From Rhabditoides inermis (Eukaryota; Nematoda; Chromadorea; Rhabditida; Rhabditidae), in NCBI GenBank assembly GCA_963966185.1, contig CAWZYM010000185.1, positions 124,001 to 188,000 of the forward strand: DNA of 64,000 bases, given 5' to 3'. Shown in pieces: positions 38,109 through 50,100 of the stretch. Below the pieces are notes generated by a model. The model searched no databases and was not told the origin of the DNA. It worked only from the letters and a program-made list of their open reading frames with translations. The translations under genes and the position numbers were made by a program. Within the stretch, counting starts at the first letter, position 1. Each line of letters starts with the position of its first letter.

Positions 38109-38896
38109 TAATTTCGTGATAAAAACACATTTCGTGTGCAATTTGAGGATTGTGCAATATTCTTTTTGCAGACATTACACTTACACAACAGAACAGAAGA
38201 TAATGTACTACTAACTAAAGAATATGGGACTTTCTAAATGCGATATCATATTCGATGATCACTTCATTTCCTTATCTAACTAACAGCTATTAGCTATTGT
38301 GATGTAATAGCAATAACAAGCAATGTGATTGTGGAAAAGGGTAGATCATGGGAAAAATAGGCGTGAGTTTCTATGCAAAAAAAAACGCAAAAGTACTTTA
38401 TTTTTTTTTTTCTAATTTGAAAGCATACATACAATAGAATTGTATACCGAATTTTCTGTTTAGTGTGATCAAAACAGCTTGAAAACTATATGCAAATTAG
38501 AAAAAACGAGTCGAGAACCAGCTGATAATTAACAATTGCAAACATTCAAAGTCAGGAAAAGAGAATACACACATAAATGAAATAATAATGGTGATTAAAT
38601 GTAACATATCAATAATCATAATATAAGAGAGCCATGTCGGTCTGTAATTGATTCTCAGCTTGAAAAATATCTTTTACATTAATAGTGGTCGTGATCATAC
38701 TAGAGAAATGAGCAATTATTACTGAAAGGAAAAGCAAAAGAGTTTAAAAACAGTGAACATCATTCCAGAAAAAAGGATAAATGACAGAGAAGTGAGAGCA
38801 GAAAAAGAGAAAGGAAATAGCAATATACACACGGGTCCAGTCTTTCAACCTCCTCTGTGCGAATAGAGAGAGGGAGAGAGAGATGAAGAGAGAGAG

Positions 38897-38928
<32 letters not shown>

Positions 38929-39403
38929 GGAGAGAGAGATGAAGAGAGAGAGGAGAGAGAGAGAAAGAGAGAGAGGGGGGGGGGGGTGAAGAAAGAATGA
39001 CACACACTCACACAACACATAGAGGCAAATTGGCGAGAGAAGTCGCCGCGGGCCGAAAAGCGGCAGCTTTGTCCGGCTTTTAGACATCCTCAAAATAGAC
39101 ATCCATAAATGCGTTTTGATGGCATGTTACGTTTTCATGGCCGATATGTTTGACCAAATAGCAACAGTAGTCCGTATAGTTGTGAATGGATCAATTTTCC
39201 GAAACATGAATTATATTAAAAATTACATAGTTTAAAAAAGGGACATATAACATATAAATCGGAAGGGCTATACTATTGCGTACGAGTGGAAAATGAAATC
39301 TCAACGACTTCGTGCAGTATAAATCCTTCCGGATATCTCCAAGATAAACAATGACTAAGCACACACACACACACCGAAATCTGGACGTGGGCATATGGGA
39401 TAT

Positions 39404-39453
<50 letters not shown>

Positions 39454-40054
39454 TGGGTCTGCGGCGCAATGAATGTTTCGGAAACGCTGCGACAGACGTA
39501 TACGTTTCTATGGGGCTCTCGAGTGTGGGATATACTGGAAGAGAGAGTTTGAAATACGACAGACACATATTTAAACAATGTGCATTTGACACGCCATAGA
39601 CTTCCTCTCAGTGAATGAGTGTGAGAAGCTTTCGTTCTGTGCCATAATCACAAAATGTGGCGGGTTAAAATAACATGAAAATAACAGAAACACATTCGTT
39701 CATAGTGTGTTTCTACGCGGCTGATTGGAAAAAGAGTGAGGAGAGGGAGAAATGGAGAGAGAGAGAGGGAGAGAGGGGAAAAGGGAGGGAGAGGGAGGGA
39801 GGGAAAGAGGGAGGTAGATACACAGACAGACAGACACAATATTGCGGGTGTGAATCGGTGACGATTCTCCTCTTTTTTTCGTCGCGAAATGAAGTTGTTG
39901 ACTATATGGAAAACAGCGTGCATAGTCATGCTTTTCACGCTCTCGCTGACTCTTTGCGAGTCTGTCCAATAAACAAATGGATCCAGGGACAGTCAACAAC
40001 AAACTGAGAGACATAAATCAATTTTCGTTGGTCCTTACTCGGTTACGCAGGTAT

Positions 40055-40100
<46 letters not shown>

Positions 40101-40197
40101 AGAAAAGAAGGCGGCAGGAGCGGCACTCTCATCCTCGGGGGATACCGCATCTCATTAGAGGAAAACAACCAGTAGTGATACATGAGATGAGATAAGT

Positions 40198-40242
<45 letters not shown>

Positions 40243-40409
40243 TCCTCTCTTCCTCTCTCTCTCTCTCTCTCATTCACCGACGGAGAGAGAGAGTGCATTT
40301 TCCTCTTTTGTCCTATCGTGCATTTTTCTCTTTTGTCCTATCTACCTTCTCAAACTTAGTCGAATGATCAAGTGACCCAGAAGCGTATAGGGAAAGAGAG
40401 GAGAGATGG

Positions 40410-40442
<33 letters not shown>

Positions 40443-42054
40443 GTACATAGATTCCCACACGAAAAGACAGGAAAAAAACACAAAAGGTGTGATTTTTCAA
40501 AAGGTGAATGAGGTTCATATAATGTTCTTAATTCAGAAGACAAGGCGAGTGAAAACAAAAGAAGACGCGAAGAAAACAAAACGCATCACTGAACTGAATC
40601 GGCCATCCTCAAAAGGAGGACGCGAGCTGACTACACCTAGACAATACCATAGAGGGAGTTGGGAGAGAGAGAGAGAGAGAGGGGGGGGAGAGAGGGAGAC
40701 GGTAGTGACGCCGGCAAGCGACAAAGAATCGGCATACATGATATATGAAGGGTTGGCGAATGCGTCAAGTTGGAGTCAATATAGCATTGTGAGAGGAGTG
40801 ATGTAAACACTATATATGCAGTGAGTACAAATGGAACACAGAGTCTTTCCCTCAAGAAGACTGCATTCAGGCCTCAAGATATATTGGGAATGAAATTAGG
40901 GAGTCCATGTGAGGATGTGTGGGAGAGAGAGAGAAAGAGAGAGTCAACGCTCACAGACGTAGCCGCCTCACCTCTCTCTCTCTCTCTCTCTCTCTCTCAA
41001 CTTCCCTCCCTCCCTCCCTCTCTCTCCCTCTCTCTCTCCCTCTCTTCTTCCCTCTCTCTCTCCCTCCCTCCCTCCCTTCCTCCCTCTCCCCTCTCTCCCT
41101 CTCTCAACTTCCCTCCCTCCCTCTCTCTCTCCCTCCCTCCCTCCCTCTCCCTCCCTCCCTCTCTCTCCCATCTCTTTATCTCTCTCTACATACATATGTA
41201 TATCCCTCTCTCCCACTATTGTAACTGGCCTCGTTTGGGATATCATTACAAGTATCGCTAAAGTACTTCCGATTATACTGCGAGGCAATGTGCAATGAGG
41301 CTAGTGCGAAGGCAGGAGTGATGCTAGAGACCTTCCATACACTCTCAGATCCGAAAATGACGTGTCTCGAAGACACACGACAACACTATTCAAAAAGTTG
41401 TCCGCACTGATGTTACCCTAGAAGGTTTTTGAGAGAGAGAGAGAGAGAGAGAGAGATGAAGAAAAATATGTGTGTTGCGTGAGGGGCATGGAATAGTTAT
41501 CTTAAAAGCCGACTGCCTCTTCAATTTTTCTCTGCACCTGCACATGCATATAAGAAGAAGGGCATTCTATATTATCACTTTCTAACCCAATGATTAATGC
41601 ATTCATCGTCAAACAACAAAAATAGAATAAGGTTACGGTACGCGATCTTTTCGAAATAACTGGAAAACGACGCCGTTGAATGATGGAAACGCGTAGTTTC
41701 TACGGCGAATGCGTAATAGCGTAATAGTTCATAATTGAAATTCGAGAATAGAGTGAGTGGGAACCCTCTAATAGAAATATAATAAGCAAAACATTTAATT
41801 TTCCCGTTAAGTGCAGGAGAAAAATGAAGGAAGTGAATGCTCATTAGGGAAATGTTAGTCAGTCTTTCATGCACAAAGTTGTGCAAAGAAAGTTTCTGGT
41901 CGAATCATCGAATCTTTCCAGAGAAAAACCAAATTACCCGCTAAATGATCACAAACACACGAAAATAGTCTTGAATTATTTGGGCGGTAAAACGTAGTGC
42001 AGACTACTAGCACAACTAGCACTTGAAACGTGAAAGTGACAACAGGACAACAGC

Positions 42055-42093
<39 letters not shown>

Positions 42094-42240
42094 GTGAGCG
42101 AAATCCCGAGTCTCGCAAGATCTTTGAGCGTAATTGCTAACTAGGCTACCGTAGTCGGGCGAATCTTTCGCGAATTAGCGAAACGCGAGGACAACATTTC
42201 GCAGCTAACAGAGTTACAAAGATGGGCAGGGCAAGGCAGG

Positions 42241-42299
<59 letters not shown>

Positions 42300-42541
42300 A
42301 GGTAGGCCCATGTTAGCACTCTGAAAATGGGCTAGGGGTCCGCTCTAACAATGACGACAAAGAAGGTGCGAGAAAAGACTGATCACAAACCAAAGGAGAG
42401 AGAGAGGGGAGAGAGAGGGAGAAAGAAAAGGAAGGAGGGGGATGCGTTTTGGAAGTGAATCCCGTCCTGACTCGATTTGCTTCGGAATTCCGGGAATCTA
42501 TCCCGAGACCGGGACGCGGTTTTCGAAATTCCAAATGTCAA

Positions 42542-42935
42542 CATAGGGATGTCAAGGGGAATTTTCAAGTGTTACGGATATGTGCTTACTGTATATCAAA
42601 ATGAAGTAAATTATATGTAGTTTTGAAATAGTATCATTTTAATTAGTTGTTTTCTTTCATTTCCGCGTTACGCGCATCGAAAGCGCGCGGTTTGAGGGCG
42701 TGCGCGGCACACAACTTCACAGAGAAAGGCTAAGCCACGCCCCTTTTTGACGTCATTTTCATAGGATCAAATCAATTTTTGTCAAAAAATAATAGGTTAT
42801 GACACGGTCCAGCGCCAAAAGGAAGGCATTACTAGATACAACTTTTTACGGCGCGTCGAATGGTGTATTCCGTTTGGCGCGGGAAGATGCCGCATATTTG
42901 TGCCATCAAAGCTCCGCCCACTTGACATCCCTATG
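42542..42935. mobile_element. MITE with 15-bp perfect TIRs and TCAA target duplication
   Basis: The left terminus CATAGGGATGTCAAG (42,542-42,556) is exactly complementary to the right terminus CTTGACATCCCTATG (42,921-42,935). TCAA flanks both sides (42,538-42,541 and 42,936-42,939). The 394-bp element has no coding capacity. The intact TIRs and target duplication suggest recent movement. Confidence 0.85.
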
Positions 42936-43031
42936 TCAACATGAAAATATATTGCATACAAGAGGCTAGAAACACGGCTGATATGAAATGCATAGCCCGT
43001 GCACAGGTGAAGTGATGACATATCGAGAGAG

Positions 43032-43075
<44 letters not shown>

Positions 43076-44078
43076 GTGAACACCTCGCAGCGTTTTGTAA
43101 AGGTGGAAAATCCAAAGATAGAATTCCTTTGCATAAAAGAACGACTTGTGGTGTAGCAGAGAGCAGAACGAGAAAAGAGGGATTGTTTTTCGAACAAACT
43201 GTAATGAATACAATAATTGCTGTGGGAGATACACAAAACACAAGGAATCCTAACAACTCGACCCTAAAAAGTAGCATTACAGGTGTAAGCTGATCCTCGG
43301 ACATAAAGAGACTACAGACATCACCGCAAAACACACAACAGGTGTATTATCAATTATGTACTTGAAATTGGCACATGGTGTTTTTTTTCGTCGACATCAT
43401 GGATGTACACACAAACAGAGCGACAGAATGCATGAATGCACACATATATACACAAAAGTAGGGATGTGTGAAAAGAAATCAGCGTATGTATAGGGAGAAG
43501 AAAGAGGGAGGGGGAGGAGAGAGAGAGAAAGAGAGAGAGAGAGGTGGAGAGAGAGAGGAACACGCCAATCTGACATTGATACTCGCCTCTACTTTTTAGG
43601 ACATGTCCGCATCATCATATTGCATATAAGACTCAGATTACAGGAAAGGCTGGAGAGAGAGAGAGAGGGTGGGCGGGAGAGAGGGAGGGAGGGAGAGAGG
43701 GAGAGAGGGAGAGAGGGAGAGAGGGAGAGAGGGAGAGAGGGTGAGAGGGAGAGAGGGAGAGAGGGAGAGAGGGAGAGAGGGAGAGAGGGAAAGAGAGCAG
43801 GCCAAAAACCTGCACTCAGATTCTACCTCTCTTTTCTAATCTCTCACTCCGCTAATTTGATAGAGAAGAAATATGGACAGGAGAGAGTCATTCCTAAAAA
43901 AAGGTTGACAAAAAATGTGGCATTCAAAACACGTACACAACTGAGTAGAACACAGAAATGCAGCGATACAAGTTGGAGTTAGAAAAAGTGCGGATAGAGT
44001 GTGACATTAGAATGAAATGTGCGGGGCGCGGCGAAAAGCGTTCAGGCGGAAGAAAAGTTGGAGTTTGAGGGGGGGAGC

Positions 44079-44139
<61 letters not shown>

Positions 44140-44443
44140 AGGAGGGGGTGGGAAACCGAGTGGGCCTCTAAGCGACACTTTGGAAAGCCCGGAAAATAAT
44201 ATCTCAACTTCCGAAAAGCGCTCATTTTATGAAGAATAACGACGACTATGTAGGATACAAAACGCCGCTTAGTAAAATGCCAGCGTCAGCAAACAATTAT
44301 ACAGAGAGAGGGAGAGAGAGAAAGAGAGAGAGAGAGGGAGAGGGGGGAGAAAGGGCTGAGATTGTATTTTCTACGTCGCCAGCCGCTACTCTCTATGCGC
44401 GATCTTTTAATGGGTTTGAGAGGTGCGTCAGAGGTTTGCGCGA

Positions 44444-44482
<39 letters not shown>

Positions 44483-46142
44483 GGAGGAAGAAAGGAGCGC
44501 ATCGGATATTCCAAATCAGGGTGTACGCGGTGCACTCTTTGCAAACACAAACGTTTCCCTCCTCGTTCTCTCTCTCTCTCTCTCTCTCTCTAAATGCGCG
44601 GGCGGAGAGAGAAAGAAGGGGGACAACGAGGCTGCTTACACAGACGACCATTAGCAGCGGCGCTCGACCAAGAATCAAAGAAACTGACAGAGCGAAATCG
44701 TGTGACGAACAGGAAAAGAATGGCTTTGTTATGCAACACCTCTGATTCGATGGAGAATATAGACGTCTCTTCTTGGTTTCCGCTTCATTCCATCTCTACT
44801 CAGAGTCAAAGATGCTCCGTTTGTAAAAGCTGGGGTCTTTTCAGGGACACAAAAAGGGTGGATGAGCTCGTAATGACTTCCGTGAAATATGAGTTTTTAC
44901 TTTTCTATCCCTTCCTCCTCTCTCTCTCTCTCTCTCTATCTTTCTCTCTCTCTCTCTCTCGCTGCCCTATTTACTTACTTTGAGACTCAGAGTGGTCACG
45001 ATGTCCTAATGCGTAAAAGGACACCAGAGGGTTTTGAAAATACCAAATAAATTTGACGAATGAGTCAGATATGTGAGATATGTTCGTGACATTTCATCAA
45101 ATAGCACGCCATTCCGGTTTGCAATAACACTCGAATTCTGCAATGATGGGGAAAGGACTAAAATCAGCGTAGCAAGAGTGAATAATGATAGTAATATTTG
45201 ATAAAATACCAGAAAAGCGATGTGACATCATTTTTACCGCGTATACCCATCTGCAATCTTGATTCCGCCCGCATAGGAAAATATCGACGGCAGATATACT
45301 TCCGACTCACAATTTGATCATTGTTTCACTTTTTCTCGTTGTGCAATGGTGCAATCTGCACCCTCTTTCTCGGTTTCTTTATTTCTCTTTTATTCTCTTT
45401 TTTTCTTTCTTCTGCTGTTTTTCCCTCTTTTCTATCTTCCTCTCTTCTATCTTCCTCTCTTCTCTCTTTCTCGTTTTCTTTTCCTTCTTGTGTTTTTCAT
45501 GTATCCTGATAAATCCTAACTGTGTGGAAGTAATCTTTACGATATGAGCGTCATAACTCATTATTATCTGTATAATGTATTAAATATTTCAAAACATCTA
45601 CGTATTACTTCCTTTTCACAGATTTGCATAAATCACGAATGAAAAAATGTCACACATCTTGCTCATAAATAAGCAAAATGCAATACAACCAGTGTATGAA
45701 TTATTGAATATTTGTGAAAGAGACGTTGTAAAATTGAAATTACAGAAACTGAAGAAAAAATCAAAACAATAGAGGAAGACATTGCACTTTATCTACACAA
45801 AACAGCAATGCTGCTGAATTTTCAATGAATCATCCCAATCATTATCAGGACACACGATAAGACGTGAGTACGAAGTGTGGGAAAATCAGTCGGTACGGTA
45901 CGGTGGGAACTGTGAATGTGTATCAAACATTGATGAGGAGAAAATAAATGTGACAATAAAATGTGACTTTGTGTGGAACGTCGGTTGGCCAGAATTCATG
46001 AAGAAGCTAGCAGTTTTAGCGGTCTGGCAAACGTCGGGAAATAGTATTTTTCACAATCAACACGCTGGTTCGTTCCTGCTACTGTAGCGGTATCGTGGAC
46101 ACTGTGGAACAGACATTGAGGATAAAAATAGATTTGCTACAG

Positions 46143-46267
46143 TTACTGTGCCTCCCTCAGCTGCCTCCTCAACACCTTGCCACTCGCTGTCCGCGGAAGA
46201 TCCGCACGGAAGAGAACACCTCCTAGAAGATGCTTGTGGGGAGAGCAGCGGGCTGCAAGGGAGGTGT

Positions 46268-46319
<52 letters not shown>

Positions 46320-47055
46320 GAGGTACATACCTTTGATCCACTCCTGCACGTCCTTCTCACTGCATGTCTCCCCGTCGCGGAGGATGATGAAAGCGCGAGG
46401 AATCGGAAATGATGTCGTTTTTCGAACTTGATGATGTGAAAATATAACAAAAACATTTTCACAGCAGCAAATAAACCAAAAAAGTTGCACTTTTCTTAAG
46501 TGGCACATAAGTATGCCGGAAATGTCGGGAAATTGGAGAAACTACCCAGAGTGCACGTTTCTGCATATTTTTATCTTGAACGAAAACGTTTATCCGCAAA
46601 TTGCACAACCTTTGTGGGGCCTTTCGCGTATCTTTTCTGTGAAATCGTCCATTATCATCAGAGGTCATTGGGGAAAGTTCATTGGATACAATGTGTTATT
46701 CGGTGAATGACATTTGTTTTTTTGTGTGCAATACTAAACTGATACCTTGACTACTTATATCGAAACAATTAAATACTTAACAGACAACTATTGCTCAAGG
46801 TCGAGATGAGCTTATAATCCTTTTTTCCTTAAAAAAAACTTTTATTTTATTTTATCAGCATGACTTTCAACACGGTTTCTAAAATTCAATACTAATCAAC
46901 AACACGAAATAGAGTAATCACAAAAAAACGCGAAATTGGATTTTTTTTTTGAATTTGGAAACCAACCTCTCCCTTTTCCTCATCCTCGACTCCAATGACT
47001 GCAGCTTCTTTGATAGAGGGATGAGAGAGAAGATGGTCTTCCTGATGAGAGTGCA

Positions 47056-47107
<52 letters not shown>

Positions 47108-50100
47108 AAGAGAGAGAGTTCTGTTCCGACTCGCCAGCTCACTGGGCGCCACCTGCATTCCGTTGACTTTGATGAGGTCTTTGAGTCTGTCCACTACGTA
47201 GTAGAAGCCGTTAGACGAAACGCGCACGAGGTCGCCTGGGTGGGAGGACTGTCTAATTGTCTCTTTCTCCCTCTCTCCATCTCTTTCTCTCTCTCTTTCT
47301 CTCTTTTTCTCTCTCTCTCTCTCTCTCTCTCTACCTGTATGCAACCACCCATCCTCGTCCACAATCTCTTCCGATGGCTCGGCGTCGGCGTATCTAAAAG
47401 CCTTTTTGTTCATCATCACACAGTTGAATGTGAACAACAAAGTTTTTTTATTTTTAAAAATCGTCACTGTCTCAAAAAAACTCACCCCTTCATGACGGCG
47501 TCGGATCGTAGCCAGAGCTCTCCGGGACTGCCATCAGAGACGTCCTCACCAGATGGGGACACTATCTGAAAAGGTCTCGGTAAGGATCCCAATTCACACG
47601 CTATTTGGCTATCATAATACAATATACTTCATTAGAGTGTGTTATGTGTTAGGGTATCATCTTGTGAGACCTATGAGTATGATTTGTCGAATAAATATCG
47701 GTTGCAGAACAGCCTCTCTTTCGCTCTCTCCCGCTTTGCCACTAAACGTGTTTACGACGACGACGACGAAGACGGTGTGCATCACGGATGCTCCGCCCAC
47801 TGCTCACCCACTCTCGTGTCGGATCGCCCGCGCGCCGTCTGGCTCTCTTGCGAGCGCACACTCTCTGCGCACTCTCTCATGTCCACTGGCGAGTGTGGTT
47901 TGTTTTGAAATTTTAATTAGCTGCGAAGAGAAAATTATGCAAAATTTTGTTGAATTAGATCAAAACAAACCACGCGTGTTTACTCTTGTACTTTTCGAAA
48001 GAGAATTAACGTTCTGCTTGAAACGTAAGTACATTAACATAAGGTCACTATGTCACTATGTCTAGGAGGCATTACTTTTTGATTTCGGTAAGACAATATC
48101 AGTTGCGCTCGAAACGTAAGGTCACATTTCACTAACCCACCGTCGAACAATATGGAAAGTTTTCATTGATCAACATTCATTGATTCGGTAAAGATTCATT
48201 ATGAATATGGTTGTAAGGTACAGAATTCAGGCAATTATGAGAAGACACCGGACACCACGACCCTTTGGTGTCGACACCACGATACTTGAAATTTGAATAC
48301 AATCAATAGCATAGCCCACCCTGGCTTCGAAGCCCGGCAGGAGCTGCCCGCAACTGCCCAGGTGCTGGTCAGCCAGACCGAGGGGAGTGAGGTGCGACAG
48401 ACAGACGAGTTCGGTCATGCCGTAGCCTGGATGGGAGCGAGTCAATCGATAGCAATATCAATCGTTTGTCCGGAATCGGGTTATATCTGACGACTGACAA
48501 CACCATAACTGGTAGAGAGTGAGAGGGTGCAGAAATAGAAAAGGAATGAGTGAGCGCAGAGAGAAAGAGAGAGATAGAGAGGAGAGAGAGAGAGAGGGAG
48601 AGGGAGAGGGGGGGGAGAGAGAGAACCTTGTATGAGGTTGGTCACTCCCGGGAATCTCTCCAGGAACCGTGCGCTCAGCTCGCTGCCGAGAGGCGCAGAG
48701 CCACAGAGGACGGTTGTAACCTGAATTGGTGTTTTTTTCGTAAGTATTTGATAACTTTGATAAGATCGATAACTTTGATAACTCAGATAATTTTGATAAC
48801 TGGTATTTGCTTTACGTTTCATTGTACATAAATATTGACAACATGTGTGAAGGTGGACAATGTGTACTGTGCAATCGGTTTTTTTTCTAAATGTTCGAAT
48901 TACTGATGAGCAGTCGAATAGTCCGTGTGGCATCCGCGCGAGATAGGAGACGATGGAAGGAACCAGGTTGAGGTTATCTATCTGAAATAAGAACAATAAC
49001 GGTATTACATATCCCCTATTTCTTTTAATATATCCATTTGTTGAAACATAAGTAATACATAGTTGTCTATCACTCACTTTATACTCCTGCACTGCTTGCA
49101 TCATGAGCATTGGATGGAAGTTGGGCTGAATCACTGAGTGATGACCTTCTAGAAGGCAGAACATCTGAAGACGTTTATGAAATATTTTCGGATGACGTCA
49201 TCTTACCAGTGCCCAGAACCCGCTGCCGTGGTAGAAGGGTAGAAGGGCGAGTGTGGTGCGTCGCCCGCCCGATGAAGACAGCTGATCGAAAATAGCACTA
49301 AATGTATTTATTATTAATAATATTACAAATACATCCGTGCCAACAAGCTACATCCGTGCCAACAAGCTACATCCGTGCCAACAAGCTTTACATCCGTGCC
49401 AACAAGCTGCAGGTGAGCGCTCGACCAGATTACAGCCCCTCCGAGATGTCGCTGTACAAAGCGGCGTGGAAGGAAGCCATCTCTCGCAACGACGCCGCCA
49501 AGAAGCGGCAGTGGACAGTGCGCAACTGCAAGCTGGTCAAGCTGGAGACGGCCACAGAGTGGACGCCGCGCGGAGACCAGTGAGTCACAAGCCCCTGTCT
49601 GTCTGTCAAGTGAACGCACGCTCTATACGTAACAACGTCCAATTATATCGAGATTACATTGCTTCTAACGACATTGATATTCTGTCTGTGTGTGAGACTT
49701 GGCTTGACACTAGCATTCCGGATTCTTTCATATCGGATGGCGAGTATCAAGTTTTCCGTAAGGATAGAGTGCAGAGAGATGAGAGCCGCGTCGCCCTTGG
49801 CGGCGGCGTAGCTATCCTCGCTCGACATTCTATTCCCATGTCCCTTGTCGAAACTACGCCTGATGTTGAGTTGCTTTGTGTAGATGTCCGCACCCCTCTT
49901 CCATTTAAACTTATATCCATCTACCACCCCACCCATTCGCAGTCTATCGAGCGATTGCTCAATGAAATTGAGCTTATTGCTCTTTCCAACACTACCATCC
50001 CCATTGTCCTTATTGGAGACTTCAACTGTGCCCATATTAAATGGGATATACCTATTTCAGCATGCCGTCAGTGTGAAAAGCTTGTTTCTTTATGTGTGTC

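Larger units (their letters stand above)
35941..46142. other. Ten-kilobase gene-poor microsatellite region
   Basis: I found no exon chain. Open frames consist of Ser-Leu or Arg-Glu runs from CT/GA repeats. Dense simple-sequence blocks include 38,865-38,985, 39,408-39,448, 39,737-39,812, 40,057-40,097, 40,200-40,271, 40,975-41,177 (CT-rich, with CCTCCC), 42,060-42,091, 42,240-42,297, 43,025-43,073, 43,650-43,795 (GGGAGAGA units), 44,080-44,137, 44,452-44,480 and 44,922-44,960. Two TIR elements are listed separately. Confidence 0.6.
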
